From NCBI GenBank assembly GCA_002699585.1, contig PABP01000014.1:744001-808000 (forward strand): a stretch of 64,000 bases of DNA. The letters run 5' to 3'. The translations under genes were made by a program, and so were the position numbers. Position 1 is the first letter of the stretch, and the number at the start of each line of letters is the position of its first letter. A model generated the notes under the pieces. That model made no database searches, was not told where the DNA came from, and saw nothing but the letters and a program-made list of their open reading frames with translations. This document shows, in pieces, positions 43,987 to 53,063 of the stretch. The DNA comes from Anaerolineaceae bacterium. Lineage in GTDB: Bacteria > Chloroflexota > Anaerolineae > Aggregatilineales > Phototrophicaceae.

Positions 43987-44682
43987 CTAGCTATTCTTAG
44001 ATAGTGGCTTTCGGGTGCGGAAAAGGACTGTCGGCATGTAGTCCGGCTGGGTGACGGTGCCCTGTGGCAAGTTAAGCTGCTCGGCGATTTGGTAGTAGGT
44101 TGTCATCGGGCGGGCGGGGCGCACCAGTATCTTATCGAGGAAGGTCCCTAAGAGCGGTCGCAGCAAGCCGGGGATGCCTGCCACTTTCAGGAAATTCAGG
44201 AGCTGGCCGCGACTGGCATCCGACGTGCTATCAACCAGTAGCAGGTCGCCGCCCGGTTTGAGCACGCGCCAGCACTCACTGACGCCTTGCAGCGGGTCCG
44301 GCCAGTGCTTGACCGAGCCGAAGCTAAACACCACGTCGAAGCTGGCATCGGCGTAGGGCAGCGCCTGGGCATCAGCTACCTCAAACTGCACATCGGCCTG
44401 CTTGCTTTTGGCTCGTTGGCAAGCACGGACAATCTGCGATTCCGTCAGGTCGATGCCTGTAATCGTCAGATGGGCATAGAGGGACTTCAGGCGCAGGGCC
44501 GCTTGGCCACCGCCGCAGCCGACATCCAGCACAGAACGCGGCGTTTTTTCGGTGAGGACGGGGGCGAGTGCGGCTTTTTCGAGGATAAAGGCGTGGATTC
44601 GCAGGGCCCGCTGGCCGACGATATAGTCGTGCAACCACGCTTGCCAGTCGGCGTATTTTTCGACCATTTTCACAGCGGTCAC
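43987..44682 (-). CDS. Class I SAM-dependent methyltransferase
   Basis: A 231-aa UbiE-like methyltransferase. Motif I VLDVGCGGGQAALRL (about 47-61), motif II acidic loop in TGIDLTESQI, motif III DAQALPYADASFDVVFS and motif post-I LKPGGDLLLVDS are all in place. The N-terminus (YADWQAWLHDYIVGQRALR) forms the usual cap helix. Substrate is unknown: metal-resistance, quinone and lipid methyltransferases share this layout. Either ATG (44682 or 44667) could be the start. Promoter space for groESL follows on the right. Confidence 0.87.
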   Translation of the reverse strand: MTAVKMVEKYADWQAWLHDYIVGQRALRIHAFILEKAALAPVLTEKTPRSVLDVGCGGGQAALRLKSLYAHLTITGIDLTESQIVRACQRAKSKQADVQFEVADAQALPYADASFDVVFSFGSVKHWPDPLQGVSECWRVLKPGGDLLLVDSTSDASRGQLLNFLKVAGIPGLLRPLLGTFLDKILVRPARPMTTYYQIAEQLNLPQGTVTQPDYMPTVLFRTRKPLSKNS

Positions 44683-44857
44683 CGCTCGGCCTTTCCAAAA
44701 AATAATAGAACTCTATTTCTTGCACTCTATTGTAGCTTACGGGCAACCAAAATGACGCAGTGACGTTTATCCCAAGCGATATTACCCAAACTGATCCCCT
44801 ATATCCCAAATGCCCTAAACGCCAGTTAGCAGGAGTGTAAGAACTTTGCTAGAGATG

Positions 44858-44886
44858 TTGACTCTAAAATAGGTTCGTGCTAAGAT
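44858..44886 (+). promoter_or_regulatory. Sigma-70 promoter of groESL
   Basis: TTGACT (44858-44863), a 17-base spacer and TAAGAT (44881-44886) give a standard promoter; the expected transcription start is about seven bases on, just before the CIRCE element. Confidence 0.85.
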
Positions 44887-44900
44887 GCTGGCCATACGCT

Positions 44901-44927
44901 TTAGCACTCTCTTGTTGTGAGTGCTAA
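44901..44927 (+). promoter_or_regulatory. CIRCE operator (HrcA binding site)
   Basis: TTAGCACTC-N9-GAGTGCTAA, the exact consensus with a 9-base spacer. It lies 14 bases after the -10 box, so it would be in the 5' untranslated region of groES mRNA. Implies heat-shock control by HrcA, whose gene is not in this window. Confidence 0.95.
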
Positions 44928-44982
44928 AAAGTGATTTATAAGTACCGCATCATATTTGAGAACCCTTAGGAGGAGATCAACA

Positions 44983-45279
44983 ATGGCGGACGTGAATATT
45001 CGCCCACTGGGTGATCGCGTGGTTGTAGAGCCCATCGAGCAAGAAACAACCACCGCAAGCGGACTGGTTCTACCAGAAAGCGCAAAAGAAAAACCACAGA
45101 CCGGTAAGGTCGTTGCTGTTGGCCTGGGCAAAAAAGATGACGATGGCGACCGCATCCAGATGGATGTCGAAGAAGGCCAGACGATTCTCTTTGCGAAGTA
45201 CGCCGGCACAGAAATCAAGCTGGGCGACCGCAAGGTGCTCATCATGAAAGAATCTGACATTCTGGGCATCGTTGAGTAG
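44983..45279 (+). CDS. groES: Co-chaperonin GroES
   Basis: A 98-aa GroES. Start [17 protein letters not shown] follows AGGAGGAG; an upstream in-frame ATG was rejected. It contains the mobile loop region [18 protein letters not shown], and the conserved GDRV and [17 protein letters not shown] strands. Caps GroEL to form the folding chamber. It is the first gene of the CIRCE-controlled groESL operon and groEL follows after 171 bases. Confidence 0.97.
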   Translation: MADVNIRPLGDRVVVEPIEQETTTASGLVLPESAKEKPQTGKVVAVGLGKKDDDGDRIQMDVEEGQTILFAKYAGTEIKLGDRKVLIMKESDILGIVE

Positions 45280-45327
45280 GCTAATCAGCCCTCAGCAACC
45301 GGAATGTTTTTGATTCCCACTTTTATT

Positions 45328-45389
45328 CCAGCGGATGCCTATGCATGTGCTGGGATGCCCCGCAAGGGGATTATGTCCGTAAGGGACAT
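45328..45389 (+). promoter_or_regulatory. Three consecutive hairpins between groES and groEL
   Basis: CCAGC/GCTGG (45328-45353), CCCC-GCAA-GGGG (45358-45369) and ATGTCC-GTAAG-GGACAT (45373-45389), one after another in the spacer. There is no T-run, so they are not terminators. They may protect or process the dicistronic message and adjust the groES:groEL ratio. Confidence 0.55.
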
Positions 45390-45450
45390 GTTCGTAAAAA
45401 GAGTCAACACAGACAAGAAACCCTGACCAACGTCTGGAGGAATGATACAG

Positions 45451-47103
45451 ATGCCTAAACAACTCATTTTTAGAGATGAAGCACGCCGTAAGCTACAAGC
45501 TGGCGTTGATAAGGTCGCTAACGCTGTTAGCACCACACTTGGCCCCAAGGGCCGTAACGTCGCCCTGGACAAAAAGTTCGGCGCACCGACCGTCACCCAC
45601 GATGGCGTGACCGTCGCTAAAGAAATCGAACTGGAAGATCCCTACGAGAACATGGGTGCCCAGTTGCTCAAAGAAGCTGCCACCAAGACCAACGACATCG
45701 CTGGTGATGGTACGACAACCGCTACCGTTCTGGCTCAGGCCATCGTCACCGAAGGTCTGAAGAACGTGGCTGCTGGTGCTAACCCGATGCTGCTCAAGCG
45801 CGGCATTATCGAAGCAGCCAAGACCGTCAGCGAGTTCATCCTCGAACAAGCGACCCAGATCGACACCAAAGACGAAATCGCCAATGTCGCCAGCGTCAGC
45901 GCCCAGGACTCCGAAATCGGTAACCTGATCGCTGAAGTGATGGACAAAGTGGGTAAAGATGGCGTCGTCCAGGTTGAAGAATCCCGCGGTTTGGAATTCG
46001 AAATCGAATACGTCGAAGGTATGCAATTCGACCGTGGCTATATCAGCCCGTACTTCATCAGCAACCCGGATGCGATGGAAGCCAGCATCGAAGAACCCTA
46101 TGTTCTGATCCACGATAAGAAGATCAGCGCTGCACAGGACATCGTCCCCATCCTGGAAAAATTGATCCAGATCGGCAAGCGTGAACTGGTCATCGTCGCG
46201 GAAGATATTGACGGCGAAGCCCTCGCTACCCTGGTTCTGAACAAGATCCGCGGCATGCTGAATGTCCTGGCCGTTAAGGCTCCGGGCTTTGGTGATCGCC
46301 GTAAGGCCATGCTGCGCGACATCGCCGTCCTGACCGGCGGTACCGTCATCAGCGAAGAAACAGGCCGCAAGCTGGATAGCGTCACCATCCAGGACCTGGG
46401 CCGCGCAGGCAAGATCGTCAGCACCAAAGACGAAACCGTTGTCGTCGATGGCGCTGGTGAAGAAGATGCCATCCACGCTCGCGTCAAGGAAATTGACACC
46501 GAAATCGAAAACAGCACCAGCGACTACGACCGCGAAAAGCTGCAAGAACGCAAAGCCAAGTTGGCTGGCGGTGTGGCTGTTATCCGCGTCGGTGCTGCTA
46601 CCGAAACCGAACTGAAAGAAAAGAAGCATCGCGTTGAGGACGCCCTGAGCGCCACTCGCGCCGCTGTCGAAGAAGGTATCGTCCCAGGTGGTGGTGTGGC
46701 CCTGATCAACGCCGTTGCCTCCCTGAGTGGCCTCAAGCTCGGTAGCGAAGACGAAAATACAGGCGTCAACATCGTTCGCAAAGCCCTGGAAGTTCCGATG
46801 CGTAAGATCGCTTCCAACGCTGGCGAAGATGGCGCCGTCATCATCGAGAACGTTCGTCGCTTGCAGAAGAGCCGCAAGAACCATCGCGTTGGTTACAACG
46901 TCATGACTGGCGACTACAGCGACATGATCGAAGCAGGTATCCCGGACCCGGCCAAGGTGACCCGTGGCGCAGTCGAAAATGCAAGCTCGATTGCTTCCAT
47001 GATCCTGACCACCGAAGCCCTCATCACCGACGTCCCTGAAGACGAACCGGCGATGCCGGCTGGTGGTATGGACGGCATGGGCGGTATGGGCGGCATGATG
47101 TAA
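45451..47103 (+). CDS. groEL: Chaperonin GroEL
   Basis: A 550-aa group I chaperonin. The start [15 protein letters not shown] was preferred over an in-frame ATG at 45442, because GGAGG is ten bases upstream of 45451 and only one base from 45442. The ATP-binding segment [13 protein letters not shown] (about 85-97), the apical domain ([13 protein letters not shown] lies before it) and the C-terminal Gly/Met tail [13 protein letters not shown] are typical. Folds cytosolic proteins with GroES. The long minus-strand frame through this gene is a shadow. Terminator at 47144. Confidence 0.98.
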   Translation: MPKQLIFRDEARRKLQAGVDKVANAVSTTLGPKGRNVALDKKFGAPTVTHDGVTVAKEIELEDPYENMGAQLLKEAATKTNDIAGDGTTTATVLAQAIVTEGLKNVAAGANPMLLKRGIIEAAKTVSEFILEQATQIDTKDEIANVASVSAQDSEIGNLIAEVMDKVGKDGVVQVEESRGLEFEIEYVEGMQFDRGYISPYFISNPDAMEASIEEPYVLIHDKKISAAQDIVPILEKLIQIGKRELVIVAEDIDGEALATLVLNKIRGMLNVLAVKAPGFGDRRKAMLRDIAVLTGGTVISEETGRKLDSVTIQDLGRAGKIVSTKDETVVVDGAGEEDAIHARVKEIDTEIENSTSDYDREKLQERKAKLAGGVAVIRVGAATETELKEKKHRVEDALSATRAAVEEGIVPGGGVALINAVASLSGLKLGSEDENTGVNIVRKALEVPMRKIASNAGEDGAVIIENVRRLQKSRKNHRVGYNVMTGDYSDMIEAGIPDPAKVTRGAVENASSIASMILTTEALITDVPEDEPAMPAGGMDGMGGMGGMM

Positions 47104-47143
47104 TTGGCTGCCAGCCAACTTGCATCACAGCCAAACTAGACCT

Positions 47144-47180
47144 AAAAAACAGGCCATCTCTTCTGAGTTGGCCTGTTTTT
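47144..47180. terminator. Bidirectional terminator between groEL and the SRPBCC gene
   Basis: AAAAAACAGGCCA and TGGCCTGTTTTT pair over about 12 bases around a 13-base loop, with A-run left and T-run right; works for groEL and, on the other strand, for the convergent SRPBCC gene (stop at 47186). Confidence 0.88.
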
Positions 47181-47185
47181 GTTTG

Positions 47186-47620
47186 CTAACTTTCCAACTG
47201 AGCCTTCATCGCACTTAAGGATTTGTGCACGTTGTTGTCGAAATTGCCTTTTACCAGATTGAGGGCTAAAGTCGTGAAAAATCCTTTTGGCTGGCCATTT
47301 GAATAATACCGGACACGTGTACCGACAATGGCGGGTTCAAACGACCATACAATCCTGATATCTGCTGAGTTCGATGTATGCGTATAAACGAGCCTTGAAG
47401 GTGCATGCGACTCGACGAGCGTATAAGTAGAAATGATCTCGCGCCCCATAAAATCTAGGACGACCGTCCACTGATCGCCGACTTTGGGCTGTTCGCCGTT
47501 TAAATCTCTTATTTCTCGGACGGATGGATTAATCTCGACCTGCGTTTTTGGATCGGCGGTGAAGGCAAAAGCAGCTTCTGGGGTACACGCAATATCGATA
47601 GACTCGTGCGTTACGGGCAT
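47186..47620 (-). CDS. SRPBCC-fold (polyketide cyclase/START-like) protein
   Basis: A 144-aa single-domain protein of the Bet v1-like fold. It opens with the N-terminal strand HESIDIACTPEAAFAFTADP, then a WTVVLDFMGREI strand, the second sheet (STYTLVESHAPSRLVYTHTSN) and closes with the long C-terminal helix ending HKSLSAMKAQLES. Such proteins bind hydrophobic ligands in a cavity. The ATG follows GAGGGGCGCAAC. No gene neighbour tells the ligand. Confidence 0.85.
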   Translation of the reverse strand: MPVTHESIDIACTPEAAFAFTADPKTQVEINPSVREIRDLNGEQPKVGDQWTVVLDFMGREIISTYTLVESHAPSRLVYTHTSNSADIRIVWSFEPAIVGTRVRYYSNGQPKGFFTTLALNLVKGNFDNNVHKSLSAMKAQLES

Positions 47621-47711
47621 GTTGCGCCCCTCTCTCTATTAGCTTCATACTAAAAAGTGCTGCATGTTCTCAAAATAATTTGCACTAAAAGTTACGCTAT
47701 GGTGATGTCTT

Positions 47712-48542
47712 TCAGAGTGCTCCTAAGAATGTCGTGATGTGCGGTTCAGTCTCGTCCCAATGGGTCATAAAGAAGACATGATCGTCATAGGGCATTTGGA
47801 CCGTCTGCAAGTTGTGGGTATGCTGAGCTACAAAAGCGATATCTTTATCGCGCATAAGGCCACTTCTCCTGAACTGTGCGGGCATCAGCAACACGGGGCA
47901 GGTGATGGCTTCTAATGTGGCAGCAAAATCAAACCCGCCTAGACCGCGACTTTCTATGGCCAATTTTACGGCTCTTGGGTCTAAACACTGGTATTGTTTG
48001 GCGAGTTGTCGCAACGTGTTTTCGTCGGCTTCAGGTTCCAATTGGCGGCAGGCTTCGAGGATGACTTCATAGGGTGGATTCTGGCTAATAAGGCCATATA
48101 ACATGGTTAGCCCGATATTGAGATCGGGCAGATCGGTGAGAGGTAATTCGCGCATAGACAGAGGTGGGTCGAGCAGGACAAGGGCACGGACAGCATCGCC
48201 GAGTTGTGCCCCCACACCCATGGCGGTCATCGCTCCCAGAGAATGCCCGACAATGACAGTTGGCTGGTCAATGTTGCTCGTGATGAACGCGACAATGTCG
48301 TTGACAAAATCGACAATGTGATAGGCATTTTCATCGGCTGCATGGCTGGATTTACCATGCCCGCGTAGGTCAATGGCATATAGATGCCAAAGGGCTTCGT
48401 AATGGGCGATGACTGTATCGTCCCAAGCCTGACGCCATCCCGTTATCCCATGTAGCAAGACCATCGGATCGCCATTATTCGGGCCTTCACCGTAACTCAG
48501 AGTGATGTCGCCAACTTTAAATGTTTTTTCCAAAAGTGCCAT
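47712..48542 (-). CDS. Alpha/beta hydrolase, tandem paralogue 1
   Basis: A 276-aa hydrolase with LHGITG (oxyanion loop, about 30), GHSLGAM (nucleophile Ser, about 100) and a C-terminal PYDDHVFFMTHWDE segment carrying the likely catalytic His. Same length as, and gaplessly alignable to, the next gene (48596), with more than half of positions identical by eye. Both share the unusual DDH near the end. ATG start with GGTGAG upstream. Likely an esterase or lactonase-type enzyme; substrate unknown. Confidence 0.87.
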   Translation of the reverse strand: MALLEKTFKVGDITLSYGEGPNNGDPMVLLHGITGWRQAWDDTVIAHYEALWHLYAIDLRGHGKSSHAADENAYHIVDFVNDIVAFITSNIDQPTVIVGHSLGAMTAMGVGAQLGDAVRALVLLDPPLSMRELPLTDLPDLNIGLTMLYGLISQNPPYEVILEACRQLEPEADENTLRQLAKQYQCLDPRAVKLAIESRGLGGFDFAATLEAITCPVLLMPAQFRRSGLMRDKDIAFVAQHTHNLQTVQMPYDDHVFFMTHWDETEPHITTFLGAL

Positions 48543-48595
48543 TTTCTCACCCCTCTCGAAAGAATATGTTAATCCTGTCTCATATTGACGTGCCG

Positions 48596-49426
48596 TTACA
48601 AAGCTTCTAAGAACGTTGTGATATGCGGGTGCGTTTCATCCCAATAGGTATGGAAGAAGCCGTGATCATCATAAGGCATCTTGACCGTTGTTAGGTTGCG
48701 TGTGTGTTGGCTGACAAATGCTGCATCCTCGTCACGCAGACTGCCACTTTCTCCGAATTGTGCGTGCATCAGCAACACGGGGCAGGTGACATCATCGAGC
48801 GCCTCGCCGAAGTCGAAGCCTTCCAGAATGCGGTCTTCTATCGCGATTTTGACTGTTCCCGGTGATAGGCTGTGGATTTGGGTGGCCATTGCATGCAGCA
48901 TTTTCTCGTCGCCGGGTGGGACCATCTGGCGGCAGATTTCCACGACTTGTTCGTATGAGGGCCGATCTTTGAGGATGCCATACAACTGTGTGAACCAGGC
49001 ATTGGCCCCGTGCAGGTCGGCGGTTGGCAGCTCACGGATTGCCAGGGGTGGGTCCAGCAGGATGATGGCGCGGACCCCATCGCCCAGAGCCGCACCGACA
49101 CCGATAGCGGTCATCGCCCCTAATGAGTGCCCGACAATGACGGGCGGCTGGTCGATTTCACTATTGATGAAGGCGACGATGTCTTTTACATAATCGACGA
49201 TGAGATAGGCGTCTTCGGCGGCGGCATGGCTGGATTTGCCATGACCACGCAGATCGATGGCGTACTGCTGCCAGAACGGACCATACTTGGCGACAAAGGT
49301 ATCCTGCCAGGATTGACGCACGCCCGTCAACCCATGCAGCAAAATCATCGGTGGGCCGTTATCCGGGCCTTCGTCATAACTCAGGCTGATCTCACCCGCT
49401 TGAAAAGTCTTTTCTAAGAGTGCCAC
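48596..49426 (-). CDS. Alpha/beta hydrolase, tandem paralogue 2
   Basis: A 276-aa paralogue of the gene downstream: LHGLTGVRQSW (residues about 30-40), GHSLGAMTAIGVG (about 100), PYDDHGFFHTYWDE at the C-terminus. It starts at GTG (GTGGCACTC), whereas the paralogue uses ATG at the same place; a GGGGG ribosome-binding site precedes it. The duplicates share the strand and are only about 50 bases apart, consistent with recent tandem duplication. Confidence 0.87.
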   Translation of the reverse strand: MALLEKTFQAGEISLSYDEGPDNGPPMILLHGLTGVRQSWQDTFVAKYGPFWQQYAIDLRGHGKSSHAAAEDAYLIVDYVKDIVAFINSEIDQPPVIVGHSLGAMTAIGVGAALGDGVRAIILLDPPLAIRELPTADLHGANAWFTQLYGILKDRPSYEQVVEICRQMVPPGDEKMLHAMATQIHSLSPGTVKIAIEDRILEGFDFGEALDDVTCPVLLMHAQFGESGSLRDEDAAFVSQHTRNLTTVKMPYDDHGFFHTYWDETHPHITTFLEAL

Positions 49427-49550
49427 TGTTACCCCCTTACAATCTCCATCAGTCTTTTCACTATATCATTGAAAATGAGCCTTGCTTGCAGACATGGTCT
49501 GTATCTTGTATGCTGAAAATGGCTCATAAAGGATCATTAGGGGAATATAT

Positions 49551-50360
49551 ATGCCAATAGCTGCCGTAAATGGCGCAGAACTCTATTACGAGGTCGCTGG
49601 GGAAGGCGCACCGCTGATTTTTCTCCATGCTGGGATTGCTGATAGTCGCATGTGGGCAAGCCAGCTAAAAGCCCTATCCAAGCAGTATCAGGTGATTATC
49701 TATGACATGCGCGGCTATGGTCAGTCGCCGATTGTTGAGGGTCAGTATGCCCGCCATGACGACCTTGCTGCGCTGATGGACCATCTGGGCATCCGGCGGG
49801 CGGTGCTGGTGGGTTGCTCCCTGGGTGGGCTGGTCGCTTTTGACTTTGCGCTGACGCATCCCGCGCGGGTGAAAGCCATCATCGGCGTTGGACCGGGCCT
49901 GAGTGGCCATAAATTCCAGTGGCCGCAGATTCCCTTGATTGACTCTATGGAAGCGGCAGAAGAAGAGGCCGAGCGCACCGGGGATTTGTCCGAATTGTGC
50001 GCCCTGGAACTGAAGTTGTGGGTCATCGGGCCGGATCGCCCCTTCAGTGCGGTAGCGGAAGACGTGCGTCGGCTGGCCTTCGATATGAATATGATCGCCC
50101 TCAGAGGTGACTTCACCGAAGGGGCTGAACCGCTCCCATTAGCTCCGCCTGCTGTTGACCGGCTGGCTGATCTTAAATGCCCGGTGCTGTTGGTTGTAGG
50201 CGCTGATGATCTCTCTGCTATCCATGATAAGGTGGCCTACATCATGGAAAATGCTCCCGATGCCCAGCAGATCACGATTGCCGATGCCGCCCATTTGCCC
50301 AACATGGAGCATCCTCAGCAGTTCAACCAGATTGTGTTGGATTTTATGGAGTCGATCTAA
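49551..50360 (+). CDS. Alpha/beta hydrolase (third, divergent)
   Basis: A 269-aa hydrolase. LHAGIADSRMW (about 26) is the oxyanion loop, GCSLGGLVAF (about 95) carries the nucleophile Ser, VVGADDLSA (about 225) gives the acid and DAAHLPNMEHP (about 248) the His. The lid region between 130 and 190 is helical. The enol-lactonase/PcaD-like group is the nearest pattern I recognise, but this is not certain. Start follows AGGGGAATAT. It is transcribed away from the tandem hydrolases. Confidence 0.87.
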   Translation: MPIAAVNGAELYYEVAGEGAPLIFLHAGIADSRMWASQLKALSKQYQVIIYDMRGYGQSPIVEGQYARHDDLAALMDHLGIRRAVLVGCSLGGLVAFDFALTHPARVKAIIGVGPGLSGHKFQWPQIPLIDSMEAAEEEAERTGDLSELCALELKLWVIGPDRPFSAVAEDVRRLAFDMNMIALRGDFTEGAEPLPLAPPAVDRLADLKCPVLLVVGADDLSAIHDKVAYIMENAPDAQQITIADAAHLPNMEHPQQFNQIVLDFMESI

Positions 50361-50411
50361 AAAGGCTTCTCGGTTCGACAAATGTATTTTTAAGCAAATT
50401 AAATCAATTGC

Positions 50412-50442
50412 TTGACTCTTCCCCTGGGGAAGACTGCATACT
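50412..50442 (+). promoter_or_regulatory. MerR-type promoter with operator in 19-bp spacer
   Basis: TTGACT (50412-50417), a 19-base spacer, then CATACT (50437-50442). The spacer holds the dyad CTTCCCC-T-GGGGAAG (50418-50432). A long spacer containing the dyad is the hallmark of promoters controlled by MerR-family regulators. The downstream gene is a MerR regulator, so this should be its autoregulated promoter. Confidence 0.8.
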
Positions 50443-50490
50443 ACATCCAGAAGGCGGCCTTCAAACATCAGAACCAGAGCAAGTCGCATT

Positions 50491-51351
50491 GTGGAGCGTA
50501 TCATGCTAAAGATTGGTGAGTTTTCGAGTCTTAGTCAGGTTAGTATCAAGGCCTTGCACATTTATGATGAGCGTGGATTGTTGCGGCCTGAACAGGTCGA
50601 TAAGTTCACGGGCTATCGTTACTATAGCCTGCAACAATTGCCTCGTGCGCATCGCATCATGGCTTTGAAGGGCTTGGGTTTATCTCTAGACCAGATTGGC
50701 TTCATCATCAATCAGGCGATGAATATAGATGAACTGCGCGGCATGTTTCGTCTGAAACAATCCGAGCTTGAGCAATTGGTGCGAGAGGAACAAGAGCGAC
50801 TGGCTATGGTTGAATTTCACTTAAGGATGATCGAAGTGGAGGACAACATGCCTGACTTGAATGTGATCGTAAAGGAAATTCCGTCGTTTGCCGCCTTATA
50901 TCTACGGTTCCGCCCGGTTGAACATCAAATCCCAACTGTGGGGGAAGAAATTAATGAGTTGATTGCATCGGGGGAGATCGCCCATACGGGCCAATGGATG
51001 GGGGGCGTATATGGTGAAAAGGTCAATCCTGATGATTATGAGTTCGCCTTCATCGTGCCAGTAACCGAAGACCAGGTTGGAGATCTCGAACTATCAACTG
51101 GTGATACGCTTGCGCTAACGCAGATGCCGCCCGCTTTGGCCGCCACAATTGTTGTTAACGCGCATGGCGAAGCCGAATTGTTTGAAAAACAGGTTTTGCT
51201 AAAGCGTTGGGCTGTCGACAATGGCTATGCGCTGTGCAATGAATATCGGGCCATTCATCATAAGGGCCCAATGCACCATGTTCCGCAGTCCGACTACGTG
51301 ACCGAATTACAGATCATCATTGAAAAGCGAACTGACACGCAATCGTCATGA
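50491..51351 (+). CDS. MerR-family transcriptional regulator with GyrI-like effector domain
   Basis: A 286-aa regulator. The winged HTH at about 5-75 (LKIGEFSSLSQVSIKALHIY then GLLRPEQVDKFTGYRYYSL) is typical of the BmrR/TipAL group. A coiled-coil helix (ELEQLVREEQERLAMVEF) leads to a C-terminal GyrI-like small-molecule domain (about 125-280). The alternative start MLKIGEF at 50503 is possible. Control of its own gene is supported by a dyad in a 19-bp spacer. It is followed by a terminator; no drug pump is adjacent. Confidence 0.92.
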   Translation: MERIMLKIGEFSSLSQVSIKALHIYDERGLLRPEQVDKFTGYRYYSLQQLPRAHRIMALKGLGLSLDQIGFIINQAMNIDELRGMFRLKQSELEQLVREEQERLAMVEFHLRMIEVEDNMPDLNVIVKEIPSFAALYLRFRPVEHQIPTVGEEINELIASGEIAHTGQWMGGVYGEKVNPDDYEFAFIVPVTEDQVGDLELSTGDTLALTQMPPALAATIVVNAHGEAELFEKQVLLKRWAVDNGYALCNEYRAIHHKGPMHHVPQSDYVTELQIIIEKRTDTQSS

Positions 51352-51368
51352 ACTTCAATGTGTGGATA

Positions 51369-51397
51369 GGCCCCTCTTAAGTGAGGGGCTTTTTTTG
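51369..51397 (+). terminator. Terminator of the MerR gene
   Basis: GCCCCTC-TTAAGT-GAGGGGC followed by seven T residues, 18 bases after the stop codon. Confidence 0.93.
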
Positions 51398-51412
51398 TTC
51401 GGGAGTTAACAC

Positions 51413-52330
51413 CTAGACAGCCGCTTTGACGGTAGTCTGAACGGGATACGGGGTGGCGCTGGCAATATTGGGTGACCGCAGTGTGAAGATCGATACTTCC
51501 GGCGGGCAGTTAAAACGAATCGGCAGCAGGGTCGTGCCCAGGCCACGGTTGGTATACAACTGCATGTTCCCCAATTGATAATGGCCAGTAGGGTACTTCT
51601 GACCCTGTGCGGGTAGCCACATCGCGCCTTTGAATGGGAAGTAAATCTGGCCGCCGTGCGAGTGCCCACTCAATTGCAGGTCGAAGTTGCCTGTCGGGGC
51701 GCTGATGTCAGCGACGTCGGGTTCATGGGCCAGCAGCACCACGCATTCCTCACCTGTGAGTTCTTCACTGACGAGGTCAATGTCTGAAAGGCCCTGCAGG
51801 TGGTCTTCAATGCCAGCGATATGCAATGTATCGTCACCACGCTTAATCTTGAAGACTTCGTTGCGCAGTTCGATGACGCCTGCTTCGCGCAGCATGACGC
51901 GCAGTTTTTCGACATCGTGCCAGTGATCGTGGTTGCCCATGATGGCCAGCACGCCATCTTTGGCCTGCAAATTGGCGAAGTTCTTACGCAGATGCTCGAC
52001 ATCTTCGTCGTGTGGCACTGTGGACACATAATCGCCCGTGATGACGATCAGGTCGGGTTCCAGCGCGTTGATGCGCTCGACGATCTGCGGCAGGGTCGTT
52101 TTAGCAGCGATCCAGCTATCGAAGTGAATATCGCTGATCTGAATAATCCGGTAGCCATCGAAGCCGGGTTTGAGCCGCGGCAGCAGCATATTGCGTTTGT
52201 TGAAGTCTACCCGGCGTGGTTCAACGCCAATGGCATAGGCCGAAGCCATCATTCCGACGACGGGTACCATCAAGCCTGCAGCCAGCATAAGCGAACGGCG
52301 AATATTGCGACGAAGGGTCCGGTTTATCAT
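51413..52330 (-). CDS. Metallophosphoesterase (YaeI/YkoQ-like)
   Basis: A 305-aa calcineurin-like phosphoesterase with an N-terminal transmembrane helix (LMLAAGLMVPVVGMMASAYAI, about 14-34) so probably membrane-bound. The five metal motifs are present: QISDIHFD (D-x-H), ITGDYV (GD), IMGNHDHW (GNHD), LLAHEP (H) and SGHSHGGQ (GHxH). Such enzymes cleave phosphodiester or pyrophosphate bonds, often in lipids. Start with ATG at 52330 preceded by GAGGACTGACT. Confidence 0.92.
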   Translation of the reverse strand: MINRTLRRNIRRSLMLAAGLMVPVVGMMASAYAIGVEPRRVDFNKRNMLLPRLKPGFDGYRIIQISDIHFDSWIAAKTTLPQIVERINALEPDLIVITGDYVSTVPHDEDVEHLRKNFANLQAKDGVLAIMGNHDHWHDVEKLRVMLREAGVIELRNEVFKIKRGDDTLHIAGIEDHLQGLSDIDLVSEELTGEECVVLLAHEPDVADISAPTGNFDLQLSGHSHGGQIYFPFKGAMWLPAQGQKYPTGHYQLGNMQLYTNRGLGTTLLPIRFNCPPEVSIFTLRSPNIASATPYPVQTTVKAAV

Positions 52331-52424
52331 AGTCAGTCCTCTGTGATTTCTTGTTTATTGTGACGTTGTGCCACGATGACGATTACCTGACGAAATCGAA
52401 TAATTTCTAATCTGAATGCGCAAT

Positions 52425-52925
52425 CTACTGGGATTGCAACTGCAGCTCGCGCAGGTAGAAGAACATATCCTGCTCGAAGGTTTCACCCCCCATATCGTGG
52501 ATGCAGCGCAGCATTTGGCCGCGATGATCCGTACCGTGATTGACCATGTGGGCGATGATCTGCCAGACAGGCAAACTGAGCTGCTCACCATTGCCGCGTG
52601 GAAAGGTCACGACGCGCTCAAGTTCTAACGGTGTGAGTGCCTCGACATAGGCTTTCCAGCGGCCTTCGATGGTATCCCAGGCCGCACGGACGTCCTCGCG
52701 TGTCGGCAGCGTCAGATGGCTGTGATCCGGGCGCGGTAGGCTGTGAATGCGCGAATACCAGAGATCCTCTGCCCACAGCACATGGACGACTTGCTGGTGC
52801 AGCGAGCCCACCGAGTAATCAAGCGGCTTGACGAAATCTGCGTCAGAGACAGTCAATGTGCACTGCCAGATTTTGTGCTGTGCCCACCAACTGTAGGCTG
52901 TAATCGTCTGGATATAGTCGAGCAT
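52425..52925 (-). CDS. DinB-family protein
   Basis: A 166-aa four-helix-bundle protein of the DinB/YfiT group. Metal-binding histidines are visible in LHQQVVHVLWAED (about 41-53) and HMVNHGTDHRGQM (about 130-142), where the spacing H-x3-H is diagnostic. Family members are thiol-dependent transferases, often with bacillithiol or mycothiol partners; the actual reaction is unknown. Start follows AAGGATGG. Single-gene unit. Confidence 0.9.
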   Translation of the reverse strand: MLDYIQTITAYSWWAQHKIWQCTLTVSDADFVKPLDYSVGSLHQQVVHVLWAEDLWYSRIHSLPRPDHSHLTLPTREDVRAAWDTIEGRWKAYVEALTPLELERVVTFPRGNGEQLSLPVWQIIAHMVNHGTDHRGQMLRCIHDMGGETFEQDMFFYLRELQLQSQ

Positions 52926-53063
52926 AAGCCATCCTTAATGACGTCGTATGTTGCTTTTCAGCCCTAACATACGCTCATTAAGATACACAACTCAACCTAT
53001 CAACACCCTAAAAATAGGCGGAATTTGTGTTACAAACACGTAAAAATGGGCAAATCGGTGGTT

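Larger units (their letters stand above)
44683..44982. other. Intergenic region: groESL promoter and CIRCE operator
   Basis: 300 bases between the divergent methyltransferase and groES genes. The rightward promoter and CIRCE are listed separately. The remaining 44683-44857 holds nothing I can support. Confidence 0.6.

Noticed and set aside
45493-47118. Minus-strand frame of 541 codons antisense to groEL
   Set aside because: It is the mirror of a highly biased coding gene (groEL), has Asp/Ala/Gly-rich composition of an antisense shadow, no ribosome-binding site and no recognisable domain.
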